From Truepera radiovictrix DSM 17093 (GTDB lineage: Bacteria; Deinococcota; Deinococci; Deinococcales; Trueperaceae), in assembly GCF_000092425.1 (NCBI RefSeq), contig NC_014221.1, positions 1,245,001 to 1,309,000 of the forward strand: a stretch of 64,000 nucleotides of DNA. The letters run 5' to 3'. The notes under the pieces are model-generated. The model made no database searches and had not been told where the DNA came from. It saw only the letters and a list, made by a program, of their open reading frames with translations. Within the stretch, counting starts at the first letter, position 1, and each line of letters opens with the position of its first letter. The translations under genes and the position numbers were made by a program. Shown here in pieces: positions 1-7,599 of this stretch.

Positions 1-92
1 AACGCCCGCACCTCACCGTCGCCGTAGGCGTCGCTGTAGCGCACCACCGCGAGCGGCCAGCGCCGCGTGTCGGTGAGCGTCGCCGGGGTCAC
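1..92 (-). CDS. Partial unknown protein, N-terminus only
   Basis: A GTG start at 92 overlaps the TGA stop of the nitroreductase gene (GTGA), the same coupling seen between the next two genes. The 30 codons that remain in the window stay open and begin MTPATLTDTRRWPLAVVRYS. The rest lies beyond the window edge, so no family can be assigned. The overlap suggests it is the third gene of the iron-related operon. Confidence 0.5.
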   Translation of the reverse strand, partial: MTPATLTDTRRWPLAVVRYSDAYGDGEVRA

Positions 93-697
93 GGCGCGCC
101 TCCCGTGCGGCGAAAGTCGACCAGCACCGCGCTCAGCCCCCGTCTGCGCCGCCCCTGGGGGACGCGCTCCGGCACGCCGTAGAAAAAGGTGCCGACGACC
201 TCGGTCGCTTCGGGGGGGGCGGCGTGGCCAAGGAGCGGCCAGAAGGCCTCGTGCTCCCACACGGCGGCCGTGCTCCACTTGCTCCCCAACCCCGCCGCCC
301 AGAGGTGCAGCATGAGGTTCTGCGCGGCGCAGCAGCACGCGGCGTAGTCCTCCTTGCGCGTCAGTGCGTCCGCGCCTGGGGCGCTCGAGCACGTCAGCAC
401 GAGCACGCCCTTGGCGCCCCCCCACTCCTGGCGTTTGCGCGCGACCCGCTCCGGTTTGGCCCCCTTGCGCGCCTGCAGCTCGGCCCACAGCTCGCCCAGA
501 CGCGCGATGCGCTCCCGGTCCAAGAGGTAAAAGCGCCACGGCTCGGTGAGGTGGTGGTTGGGCGCCCAGCGGGCGGACTCGACGGCCTCTACAACCGCGG
601 CGTGGTCGGGCTCGAGGTCCGCAAAGCTCCCCTGCGAGACCGTGCGCCGCTCCCGCAGGAGGTGGGCGAGGTCGGTCGCGTCGCGGGGCGTCGTCAC
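89..697 (-). CDS. Nitroreductase family protein
   Basis: Predicted FMN-dependent oxidoreductase of the nitroreductase fold, 202 aa, close to the usual size. The N-terminal RRTVSQGSF segment matches the RRSxRxF-like FMN-binding start of the family, followed by the helical WAPNHHLTEPWRFYLL region that lines the flavin pocket. A later stretch (KEDYAACCCAAQNLMLHLWAAGLGSKW) is the typical dimer helix. The substrate cannot be told from sequence. The start overlaps the stop of the siderophore-binding-protein gene by 4 bases, so the two are probably co-translated. With that neighbour, a role in reducing an iron chelate or a quinone is possible, but this is inference. Confidence 0.85.
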   Translation of the reverse strand: MTTPRDATDLAHLLRERRTVSQGSFADLEPDHAAVVEAVESARWAPNHHLTEPWRFYLLDRERIARLGELWAELQARKGAKPERVARKRQEWGGAKGVLVLTCSSAPGADALTRKEDYAACCCAAQNLMLHLWAAGLGSKWSTAAVWEHEAFWPLLGHAAPPEATEVVGTFFYGVPERVPQGRRRRGLSAVLVDFRRTGGAP

Positions 698-1695
698 CGG
701 CCCGCCTCCGCCGTCTCGCCGGCGGGCACCTGGGTGGTGGGGTCGCCGTCGATGGCGGCCGCCAACCTGGGTACGAGCCCGTCCAAGAGGTACGGCAGGC
801 TCAAGGGGGTGACGAACGACGTCGCGGCGCCCAGCGGGTCGGTGTAGGTCGCTAGAAACACCTCGCGCCCCTGCTGGTGCACCCTCAGGTTCCGGTAGAG
901 GGGGTTGGCGAGCGGCTCCGCGTCGGGGTCCGCGTCGAGCCAGAGGAGCACGTCGACGTCCAGCAGGTCGATGCGCTCCATGCTGAGGTTGCCGCCAAAC
1001 GACCCCTCGGCGATGGCGCCCAGGCCCTCCGGCAGCCTAAAACCGAGGTCGGTGAGCAGGCGGCCGCGCAGGTCCTCGGGGCCGTAGAGGTAGATGCCCT
1101 GGTAGGGGGTCGCCACCACGGCGGTTGCCCCGACGAACTCGGGGTGCGCCTCCTGCACCGCTTGAAAGCGCGCCTCGACCTCTGTAACGACCCGCTCGGC
1201 CTCCTCGGCCTTGCCGACCGCGCGCCCGACGGTGCGGGTGAGCTCCTGCCACGGCACCCCCCAGTCGACGTAGGCCGCGGGTTGCGCGACCGTCGGCGCG
1301 ATCTGCGAGAGCTGCGCGTACTGCTCGGGGGTCATGGCCGAGTAGAGCCCCAAGATGAGGTCGGGCTGCAGCGCCAGGACGCGCTCGAGGTCGACCCCGG
1401 TCTGGGTGTTGCCGACGACCTCGGGCAGCGCGCCGCCGAGCTCGTCCAAGCGGGGGCGGGCCCACGGCCAGATGCCGTTGTCGTGGTCGCCGCTGATCCA
1501 CTCGGTCACCCCCACCGGCGCGATCCCCAAAGCCAGCAGCGCGTCCTGCTCGACCGCGCCGACTGTCACGACGCGCTCGGGCGGGCGCTCGATGGTGGTA
1601 GCGCCGTAGCGGTGCTCGAGGGTGACGGGAAAGCCCGCTTGGGCGCTCCCCAGGGAGAGGGCGAGGAGGAGTGAGAGGGTCAAGAGGTGTCTCAT
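694..1695 (-). CDS. Iron-siderophore type ABC transporter substrate-binding protein
   Basis: Predicted periplasmic binding protein of the FecB/FhuD type, 333 aa. Residues 1-20 form a signal peptide ending SAQA. No lipobox cysteine is present, so it is probably free in the periplasm. The mature part has the family layout: a first lobe with PPERVVTVGAVEQDALLALG, the VDLERVLALQPDLILG motif, a long connecting helix (about 155-190), then a second lobe. No permease or ATPase gene lies beside it in the window, so it may use one encoded elsewhere. The downstream nitroreductase overlaps it by 4 bases. Iron-siderophore is the usual ligand class; the exact ligand is unknown. Confidence 0.85.
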   Translation of the reverse strand: MRHLLTLSLLLALSLGSAQAGFPVTLEHRYGATTIERPPERVVTVGAVEQDALLALGIAPVGVTEWISGDHDNGIWPWARPRLDELGGALPEVVGNTQTGVDLERVLALQPDLILGLYSAMTPEQYAQLSQIAPTVAQPAAYVDWGVPWQELTRTVGRAVGKAEEAERVVTEVEARFQAVQEAHPEFVGATAVVATPYQGIYLYGPEDLRGRLLTDLGFRLPEGLGAIAEGSFGGNLSMERIDLLDVDVLLWLDADPDAEPLANPLYRNLRVHQQGREVFLATYTDPLGAATSFVTPLSLPYLLDGLVPRLAAAIDGDPTTQVPAGETAEAGR

Positions 1696-1775
1696 GGAGG
1701 GTCCTTTCGTGAGGGGTAGGCGTGATGGGGTGATGGGGCCTGAGGGTCTACGGCTCTAAAGGGGAGGGGCCAGCT

Positions 1776-2834
1776 TCAGGGCGGCGCGGCGGCGCTAAGC
1801 TGCGCGACCCGGTACTGCGGGTACGCATAATCCTCCTTGCTGGTCGTGCTGTGGGGGGTCGTGACGCTCGGCGCGAGCTCGACGTGCGCTTCAAACGCGC
1901 CCGCCGTACCGTCCGGGCGCCAGAACTCGAGCCGCACCCGCTCCCACGCGCTTTCGCCGGCCTCAAGCAGCGCGCCGCCGCGAGCGAGCGTCAGGCCGCG
2001 CTTTTTGACGTCCAGCCACCCCCACCCCTCGCGCCGCCACACCTCGCGCTCGGCCGCCTGCAGAAAGCTCGAGTCGAGCCCCGCCCACCCGCGGTAGTGG
2101 CCGCAGAGCCTTTCGACGTCGCCCGTCAAGCTGAGGAGCTGCGCGGCCGCGTCCCCCTCCAGGTACCCCCAGGCGCGAGCGCTGGGGAGCTCCAGAAGGG
2201 TCGGCGCGAAGACGTGACCGCCGAAGTGCGTCACCCGCCAGACGCGCACCCCGTCGGGCGCCGCGGCGCGCAACCGGCGAAAGAGCGGAAAGCCGAACTT
2301 GGCGCACGCCGCGTCGACCGCGCCGTGGGTGCAGACGAGCAGGTCGCGCGTGCTCTGCTCGGGTTCGCGGTAGCGCTTAAAGGCGCCCAGCGTCTCGGGC
2401 TCTAGCAGGAGCGCCCAGATAAGCGGCCCGAGGCGCGCTTCGGGGAGCCGGTAGCGCTCCCCGACAAAGTGCGCGAACGGCCCCTCGGGCCGGCGGTGAA
2501 CCATCACGAGGCGCTCGCCGGGCACCGAGTACGCGGGGTCGGGGGCGACGGCCAGGGGGCGCAAACGGGGGCGCGGGGTGTGGGGGTCGCCGTACCAAAG
2601 TTCGATGAGCCGCCGCACCTCCGCGGGCACCCCCGGGCTGCGCCAGAGGTCATACGGCCACGGCAGGGGCAGCTCGAAGGTGACGAAGAGGTCGCACGCC
2701 CCCGCGGAGCCCACGGGGTCGAGCCCGCGTTGGCGGGCGAGGAGGTTGCAGAAGGGGGTGGCGTTCACGGGCGTGAGGTGCCCTCCGGGGGTGGGTCTGG
2801 GGGAAGCCGACTGCACCGAGCTTAAATCCGACAA
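1776..2834 (-). CDS. Sucrase/ferredoxin-like (thioredoxin-like 2Fe-2S) family protein
   Basis: About 350 aa, matching the Suc_Fer-like family, whose members carry a thioredoxin-like ferredoxin domain. Visible cysteines include one in NATPFCNLL near residue 29, one in GACDLF, and the pair in LVCTHGAVDAACAKFG (about 167-178), followed by the characteristic THFGGHVFAPTLLELP segment. The reaction is unknown; family members are annotated only as electron-transfer-like. The start is uncertain: TTG at 2834 is used here, and GTG at 2816 is an alternative. A TATGAT -10 box lies on the minus strand at 2863-2858. The gene diverges from an amidase across a 31-bp inverted repeat. A low-G+C regulator site plus a nearby iron-uptake gene hint at metal control, but this is not shown. 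Confidence 0.75.
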   Translation of the reverse strand: MSDLSSVQSASPRPTPGGHLTPVNATPFCNLLARQRGLDPVGSAGACDLFVTFELPLPWPYDLWRSPGVPAEVRRLIELWYGDPHTPRPRLRPLAVAPDPAYSVPGERLVMVHRRPEGPFAHFVGERYRLPEARLGPLIWALLLEPETLGAFKRYREPEQSTRDLLVCTHGAVDAACAKFGFPLFRRLRAAAPDGVRVWRVTHFGGHVFAPTLLELPSARAWGYLEGDAAAQLLSLTGDVERLCGHYRGWAGLDSSFLQAAEREVWRREGWGWLDVKKRGLTLARGGALLEAGESAWERVRLEFWRPDGTAGAFEAHVELAPSVTTPHSTTSKEDYAYPQYRVAQLSAAAPP

Positions 2835-2868
2835 GGCTGGTCGGTTTTTCCGCCGCCATCATACGGGG

Positions 2869-2899
2869 CTTAATCCCGAGTGTCAAGCTCGGGATTAAG
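2869..2899. promoter_or_regulatory. Inverted repeat between two divergent promoters, probable operator
   Basis: CTTAATCCCGAG (2869-2880) is repeated as its exact inverse complement at 2888-2899, with a 7-base spacer. It sits between the minus-strand TATGAT box (2863-2858) and the plus-strand TATACT box (2903-2908), so it covers the -35 zone of both promoters. A dimeric repressor or activator could control both genes. The regulator is not identified. Confidence 0.6.
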
Positions 2900-2902
2900 G
2901 GG

Positions 2903-2908
2903 GTATAC
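2903..2908 (+). promoter_or_regulatory. TATACT -10 box, leaderless start of the amidase gene
   Basis: TATACT ends 7 bases before the ATG at 2916, so transcription should begin at or next to the start codon. There is no ribosome-binding site. This is the leaderless promoter layout known from Deinococcus. Confidence 0.6.
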
Positions 2909-2915
2909 TCGCGCC

Positions 2916-4229
2916 ATGGACGTCACCGCGCTCCCTTTAAGCGCGCTCGCCCGCGCCTACCGCGCGGGTGCGCTGCGCCCCACGGAGGTCACTAGAGCCT
3001 ACTTGCGCCGCCTCGAGCCCGGGGCGGTCTACCGCGCTGTGAGCGCGGAGCGGGCGCTAGAGGGGGCGCGCCGCGCCGAGGCGCTCTTCGCTCAAGGGGT
3101 CGACCTGGGGCCGCTGCAGGGGGTGCCGCTGGCGCTCAAAGACCTGATGGACACCCGCGGCGAGGTCACGGCGGCGGGGGCCAAGGTGCTCCTGGAGCGG
3201 CCGCCGGCGGCGCAAGACTGCCCCGCCGCCGAGCGTCTGGCGGCGGCGGGCGCGGTATTTTTGGGCAAGACCACGATGACCGAGCTTGCTTTTTCGGGCC
3301 TCGGGTTAAATCCGCACTTCGGGACGCCGCCTAACGCCCGCGACCCGTCGCGCATCCCCGGCGGCTCCTCGTCGGGGTCGGCGGTCGCCGTGGCCTCGGG
3401 GCTCGCGTGCGCGGCCATCGGTTCGGACACGGGCGGCTCGGTGCGCATCCCGGCGGCTTTTAACAACCTCGTGGGGCTTAAAACGACCGACGGCGCGGTG
3501 CCGATGGCGGGGTGCGTGCCGCTCTCGACGACGCTCGACACCTTAGGGCCCATCACCAAGACGGTCGAGGACGCGTGGCACCTCCTGCGCGCCCTCACCG
3601 GGCGCCCCCCCGCGCCCTTTGCGCCCCGGAGCGTGCGCGGCCTGAAGCTGCTCGCGCCCACGACCGTCTTGCAAGAGGACCTCGACGAGGCGGTGCGGGG
3701 GGCGTTCGCGGGGGCGTGCGAGCGCCTGCAAGCGGCCGGGGCGCGCGTGACGGTGCTCGAGCTCCCCGTTCTCGCCGAACTGAATGGGCTCTACGGGCGC
3801 TTCGGGAGCTACGCGGCGATGGAGGCTTTGGCGCTCTACGAGGACCTCTTGCGGGAGCGCGCAGGGGACTTCGACCCGCGGGTCGCGGCGCGTATCCTGG
3901 CGAGCCGCGGGCGCCTAGCGACCGACTACATCCGCCTCGGTTACGAGCGTTCGCGGCTCCAGCGCGCCTTCTGGAGAGCGTGTGAGGGCTTTGACGCGGT
4001 GCTCGCGCCGACGGTCGCCGCCCTGCCGCCCAAGCTAGCCGACCTCGCGGAGGACGACGCCTACTTCGCCGCGAACGCCCGCGTGCTGCGCAACACCACG
4101 CTCTTTAACCTCCTCGGTGTGCCCGCCGTGAGCGTGCCGTGCGGCGAGATGGTGGGGCTGATGATCGCGGCGCGGCCTCACCAGGAGGCGCTGGTGCTGG
4201 CGGTGGCTAAGGGGCTCGAGCCTTCTTGA
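2916..4229 (+). CDS. Amidase (amidase-signature family)
   Basis: Predicted amide hydrolase of the amidase-signature family, 437 aa. The Ser-cisSer-Lys triad is visible: Lys75 in LALKDLMD, cis-Ser near 151 in GGSSSGSA, and the nucleophile Ser175 in DTGGSVRIP. These sit at the spacing known for the family. Related enzymes include GatA, but no gatB or gatC is adjacent, so a free amidase is more likely than a tRNA amidotransferase subunit. The ATG at 2916 is chosen over an upstream in-frame GTG because the -10 box TATACT lies directly before it. The natural substrate is unknown. Confidence 0.88.
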   Translation: MDVTALPLSALARAYRAGALRPTEVTRAYLRRLEPGAVYRAVSAERALEGARRAEALFAQGVDLGPLQGVPLALKDLMDTRGEVTAAGAKVLLERPPAAQDCPAAERLAAAGAVFLGKTTMTELAFSGLGLNPHFGTPPNARDPSRIPGGSSSGSAVAVASGLACAAIGSDTGGSVRIPAAFNNLVGLKTTDGAVPMAGCVPLSTTLDTLGPITKTVEDAWHLLRALTGRPPAPFAPRSVRGLKLLAPTTVLQEDLDEAVRGAFAGACERLQAAGARVTVLELPVLAELNGLYGRFGSYAAMEALALYEDLLRERAGDFDPRVAARILASRGRLATDYIRLGYERSRLQRAFWRACEGFDAVLAPTVAALPPKLADLAEDDAYFAANARVLRNTTLFNLLGVPAVSVPCGEMVGLMIAARPHQEALVLAVAKGLEPS

Positions 4230-4374
4230 CAGGGAAACCCCATGACGCAACCTCACGTGGCAACCCCCAAACACTGCTCCGCACCCGTGGGCTTGGCTGA
4301 AGATAGGCTTGAAGTTGGGTGCTGCCGGGAACGTAGCGTGACGACCCAGAGCGGCGGGTGACGCGACGGCGCCA

Positions 4375-4406
4375 GAAAAAACCCCTCGTCCACCTGAGAC
4401 GAGGGG
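4375..4406 (-). terminator. Rho-independent terminator of the TspO-related gene
   Basis: CCCCTCGT (4382-4389) pairs with ACGAGGGG (4399-4406). On the minus strand the stem is followed by seven T residues (complement of 4375-4381). It lies just past the stop of the minus-strand gene ending at 4426. Confidence 0.8.
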
Positions 4407-4425
4407 CCTCGCTGGCGCTTCGCCG

Positions 4426-5214
4426 CTAGACGTGCACCGCACCCCCGCGCCGCGCCCGCTGCAGAGCGGCTGCGGCGAGCACCCCGGCGGCGACGAGGGC
4501 GATGAGGGCGACCAGCGTCGCGGCGCCCCAACGCGCGACGGCGATGCCGATAAGCGCCCACACCAACACCCCGACGAAGGCGACGTCGCCGCGGCGGCGG
4601 AGCACGGCGAGCCCGATGAGCGTCGCGGCGGCGATAGCCACCGCGGCCCAGAAGGGGGCCAGCGCGCCGCCCGTGACCCCGAGAGCGACGAGCGTGACGC
4701 TGACGTTGGCGACCGTGGCGACGGTGAGCCACCCCAAGTAGATGCTAAAGGGCAGCCGCACCGCGAGGCTCTCGGCTTTGTGAACCCTCGTCCGGCCGAC
4801 CTCGAGGCGCTCGTAGATGAGCACGAGGCTGAGGAGAAGCCCGACGATCATGATCGTCGAGAGCGCGATCTGCAGGTAGTGCCAGGAGAAGATCCAGGCG
4901 ATGTTAAAGGCGCACGAGAGGACGAAGAGGGGGCCTGGGCGCCCCAAGCGCGGGTTGTCGCGCTGCTTGGGGAGGATCTGATACACGACGAACACCGCCA
5001 GCAGGAGGTAGATAAGCCCCCAGATGGAGAAAACGTACCCCGCCGGGGTAAAAAGGGTGGGGTAGCGGTCCGAGATGTCACCGGTGGTGAGGTTGTTGAG
5101 CGGCAAGGTGTTGGCGAGCGCGTTGACGACGACCACCGCAGCGAGCGCGACGATGTTCAGTACGCGCCAGAAGAGGTCGCCGCGACCCGTCGAAGGGACG
5201 ACCGTTACAGCCAT
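4426..5214 (-). CDS. TspO/MBR-related tryptophan-rich membrane protein
   Basis: Integral membrane protein of 262 aa with roughly seven to eight hydrophobic segments. The family signature is seen as LFTPAGYVFSIWGLIY (about 55-70) and the SCAFNIAWIFSWHY segment (about 105-118), both typical of the longer TspO-related proteins usually annotated as tryptophan-rich sensory proteins. Classical TspO is about 160 aa; the extra C-terminal helices here put it in the longer branch. Ligands of the family include porphyrins and sterols, but the ligand of this branch is not known. The start ATG at 5214 has the ribosome-binding site AAAGGAG. A 25-bp inverted repeat sits 23 bases upstream. Confidence 0.75.
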   Translation of the reverse strand: MAVTVVPSTGRGDLFWRVLNIVALAAVVVVNALANTLPLNNLTTGDISDRYPTLFTPAGYVFSIWGLIYLLLAVFVVYQILPKQRDNPRLGRPGPLFVLSCAFNIAWIFSWHYLQIALSTIMIVGLLLSLVLIYERLEVGRTRVHKAESLAVRLPFSIYLGWLTVATVANVSVTLVALGVTGGALAPFWAAVAIAAATLIGLAVLRRRGDVAFVGVLVWALIGIAVARWGAATLVALIALVAAGVLAAAALQRARRGGAVHV

Positions 5215-5236
5215 GGGTGCTCCTTTGCGTTCGTAA

Positions 5237-5261
5237 CGCGTACCGAAGCGGCCGGTACGCG
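5237..5261. promoter_or_regulatory. 25-bp inverted repeat upstream of the TspO-related gene
   Basis: CGCGTACCG (5237-5245) and CGGTACGCG (5253-5261) are exact inverse complements around a 7-base spacer. It lies between a possible CATACT -10 box (5280-5275, minus strand) and the ribosome-binding site. A bound protein would block the start of transcription. Alternatively it forms a hairpin in the leader. Confidence 0.5.
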
Positions 5262-5335
5262 AGGACGTGCCTCCAGTATGGCGGAGCTGCGCGCGGTTGC
5301 CATCGGGCGGCTTACAATCGGCTCCGGCGCCCCCG

Positions 5336-6355
5336 TCAGAAAAAGCTCCGCACCCCCACCGACACGTTGAGGGCGCGGACCCGTTCGCCCCAGCTGCCGC
5401 CGGCGCTGAGGGTGAGCTCTTCGTCGCCGCTTAGGGCGCTGTAGGTGAGCGCCGGTTGCAGCTCGGGGGTGTCGGCCACAAGGAGCCGCACGGTCCCGGT
5501 CAGCGCGTCCGCCTCGCGCTGCAGCAGCGTGAGCTGCCCGGCGAGCTGCGGCGCGGGCGCGGTGCTCGGGGGGGGCGCGGCGTAGGCGGCCTCGAGCGTC
5601 CAGAGCCGCGCGCCCAGGTAGCCGCTCGCCCCGAGCGCGCCGCGCGCCTCCAGGGGCTGGGTGAGCAGCCACGCCTCGCCGTAGAGCACCGTGGCCCCGA
5701 AAAGGCCGCTGCCGCCGAGCCCCACGACGAGGCTGGAGGTGCCGTGCGCGCTGGGGTAGAGGGCGGTGGCCTCGAGCTCGAACCCCCCGAAGCTCCCCCG
5801 GACGCCGAGCAGGGGGGTGGGGGCGCTAAAAGCCGCCCCGTGGGTCGCGGGGTAGAGGAGCGCCCCGCGGACGCGCCACGAAGCGCCGAACGCTTGCGGG
5901 TACCACGCCGCCCGCACCCCCAAGACCCCCCGGGGGAGGCCGCGCGCGTTGCGCGCCTCCACGCTAAAGGGCGCGCTGAGGCGCGCGACCTCCAGAGGGA
6001 GCCGCTCGAGCCCCGCGCTCAGGTCCACCTCCCCCCGCCGCACGAGGGCGTAGGCCTCGGTGAGGCCAGCGTCGAAGGCCACGCCGCCGAAAGTTCCAGC
6101 ATCGAACGCCGCAGCGCCAAACGCCGCGGCGCGCCCGACGCGCACGCTGGGGTCCAAGGCGAGGGTGAGGGTGGCCTCCAAGGGCGCGCCGAGGGTGTGC
6201 GCCGCCTCCAGGTGGCCCGCGAGCGTCCAGGAGGGCGCCGCCCGCACCCCCTCCGCGAGGTCGGCGCCGAGCGCGACCTCGAGCGCGCCTTGGGTCCTGA
6301 GCTGCGCGTGCGCCATTCCCATGAAAAGGAGCGCAAGAGACACCGCCCACCTCAT
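5336..6355 (-). CDS. Predicted outer-membrane beta-barrel-like protein
   Basis: Unrecognised secreted protein of 339 aa. Residues 1-17 form a signal peptide ending MAHA. The mature chain alternates small, aromatic and charged residues in short strands, with many Ala/Gly/Leu turns, and ends in VGVRSFF. A terminal aromatic residue on a last strand is the usual assembly signal of outer-membrane barrels. The start overlaps the stop of the ABC ATPase gene by 4 bases, making it the last gene of the envelope-export operon that begins at 12719. This suggests it is the outer-membrane partner of the transporter, which is inference. No named family is recognised. Confidence 0.6.
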   Translation of the reverse strand: MRWAVSLALLFMGMAHAQLRTQGALEVALGADLAEGVRAAPSWTLAGHLEAAHTLGAPLEATLTLALDPSVRVGRAAAFGAAAFDAGTFGGVAFDAGLTEAYALVRRGEVDLSAGLERLPLEVARLSAPFSVEARNARGLPRGVLGVRAAWYPQAFGASWRVRGALLYPATHGAAFSAPTPLLGVRGSFGGFELEATALYPSAHGTSSLVVGLGGSGLFGATVLYGEAWLLTQPLEARGALGASGYLGARLWTLEAAYAAPPPSTAPAPQLAGQLTLLQREADALTGTVRLLVADTPELQPALTYSALSGDEELTLSAGGSWGERVRALNVSVGVRSFF

Positions 6356-7044
6356 GCCGCCTGCGCCTCCTCGCCGACCACGCGTCCGTCCTGCAACCAG
6401 ACGGTCCGCCGCACGTGTGACAGGAGGCGGGGGTCGTGGGTGCTAAAGAGGAACGTCACCCCCTCCTCGCGGTTGAGCCGCTGCATGTGCGCGATGAGCG
6501 CCTCGCCGGTCGCGCTGTCTAGGTTGGCGGTCGGTTCGTCCGCCAGGATGAGCTTGGGCCGCGCCGCGAGCGCCCGCGCCACCGCCACGCGCTGCTGCTG
6601 CCCGCCGGAGAGTTGGTTGGGGCGGCGCTCGCCAAGGTCGGCGATGCCCAGGACCTTAAGCGCCGCGAGCGCGCGCGCCTCGCGCTCGCGTTTGGGGACG
6701 CCCTGCAGCTCGAGCACGAAGGCGGCGTTTTCAAGGGCGCTCAAGACGGGGATGAGGTTGTACGCCTGAAAGACGAAGCCGAAGTGCGTGAGCCTTAAAG
6801 CGGCGAGCGCCGAGGCGCTCAGGCCGTCGATACGCTCGTCTCCTAGCCACACCTCCCCCGCGCTCGGGTGATCGAGGCCGCCCAAGAGGTGCAGCAGCGT
6901 GCTCTTGCCCGAACCCGAGGGGCCGGCGATCGCGGTGAACTCCTGCGGGTAGATCTCGAGGTCGACCCCGCGCAGGGCGTGCGTCTCGACCTCGCCGGTG
7001 CGGTAGCTTTTGCGGAGGTTGCGGGTGCGTAAAAGGGGGGGCAT
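6352..7044 (-). CDS. ABC transporter ATP-binding protein, LolD/MacB type
   Basis: Cytoplasmic ATPase of 231 aa that should power the two FtsX-type permeases of this operon. Walker A is GPSGSGKST (about residue 40), the Q-loop segment is FVFQAYNLIP, the signature is LSGGQQQRVAVARAL, and Walker B is LILADEPTANLDS, all typical of the LolD/MacB/FtsE branch. The ATG at 7044 is chosen because AAAGGA lies 5-6 bases before it; the reading frame continues upstream only through a heptamer repeat array. It is separated from its permease by that array and a four-helix-bundle gene on the other strand, which may lower its expression. Confidence 0.92.
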   Translation of the reverse strand: MPPLLRTRNLRKSYRTGEVETHALRGVDLEIYPQEFTAIAGPSGSGKSTLLHLLGGLDHPSAGEVWLGDERIDGLSASALAALRLTHFGFVFQAYNLIPVLSALENAAFVLELQGVPKREREARALAALKVLGIADLGERRPNQLSGGQQQRVAVARALAARPKLILADEPTANLDSATGEALIAHMQRLNREEGVTFLFSTHDPRLLSHVRRTVWLQDGRVVGEEAQAA

Positions 7045-7065
7045 GGGGTCCTTTCGGAGGGTGGG

Positions 7066-7148
7066 GAGTCCGTAGTCAGAAGGCAGTAGCCAGTAGTCAG
7101 TAGGCAAGTCAGTAGCCAGTAGTCAGGGGGTGGTAGTCAGAAGTTCAC
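7066..7148. repeat. Heptanucleotide tandem array A (GTAGYCA units)
   Basis: About ten degenerate 7-base units such as GTAGTCA, GTAGCCA and GAAGGCA. The array lies just upstream of the four-helix-bundle gene. The opposite orientation of the same units occurs downstream of that gene at 7531-7593. Confidence 0.8.
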
Positions 7149-7182
7149 TGCTCGGCAGGGGGCAGTTGGGTAGGGTTGGGGG

Positions 7183-7548
7183 GTGAGGCAGCCTGCGAAG
7201 GTGTTTACGGACCTGCTCGTTTGGCAGAAAGCGCACCGGTCTGTCCTAGAGGTGTACGCCTATACGCGCGGCTTTCCCAGGCACGAGCGTAGCGGGCTTG
7301 CGGGGCAGTTTCGCCGCGCAGCCGTCTCGGTGCCCGCAAATATCGCGGAGGGGTTTCGGAGGCGCGGCAAGGCGGACAAAGCTCGCTTTTACAACATCGC
7401 GCAAGGCTCGCTCGAGGAGTGCCGCTACTACCTCATTCTGGCGCACGACCTCGGCTACGGTGAAACGCACGAACTCATGTCCCTCCTTAGCGAGGTCAGC
7501 CGTTTACTGGACAGCTTCACGAGAACCCTGCTGACCCCTGACTCCTGA
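7183..7548 (+). CDS. Four-helix bundle protein (23S rRNA intervening-sequence type)
   Basis: Protein of 121 aa that matches the four-helix bundle family first found in 23S rRNA intervening sequences and related to the Avd protein of diversity-generating retroelements. The conserved pattern is visible: DLLVWQKAHRSVLEVYAYTRGFP, QFRRAAVSVPANIAEGF, then ARFYNIAQGSLEECRYYLILAHDLGY. Its biochemical role in this setting is unknown; family members bind nucleic acid or form pentamers. The start is GTG at 7183. The gene lies on the plus strand inside a minus-strand operon, between two inverted heptamer arrays, and array B encodes its last residues (LLTPDS). It looks like an inserted cassette. Confidence 0.85.
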   Translation: MRQPAKVFTDLLVWQKAHRSVLEVYAYTRGFPRHERSGLAGQFRRAAVSVPANIAEGFRRRGKADKARFYNIAQGSLEECRYYLILAHDLGYGETHELMSLLSEVSRLLDSFTRTLLTPDS

Positions 7549-7593
7549 TTTCTGACTCTGACTACTGACTCCTGTCTACTGACGACTGACTTC
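7531..7593. repeat. Heptanucleotide tandem array B (TGACYMC units)
   Basis: About nine degenerate units such as TGACTAC, TGACTCC and TGACCCC, the inverse complement of array A. It overlaps the 3' end of the four-helix-bundle gene and supplies its stop codon. It ends 7 bases before the stop of the next minus-strand gene. Confidence 0.8.
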
Positions 7594-7599
7594 ATATCT

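Noticed and set aside
2916-4229. Calling the amidase GatA
   Set aside because: No gatB or gatC gene is adjacent, and the protein is short of GatA in the substrate-loop region. A general amidase is safer.
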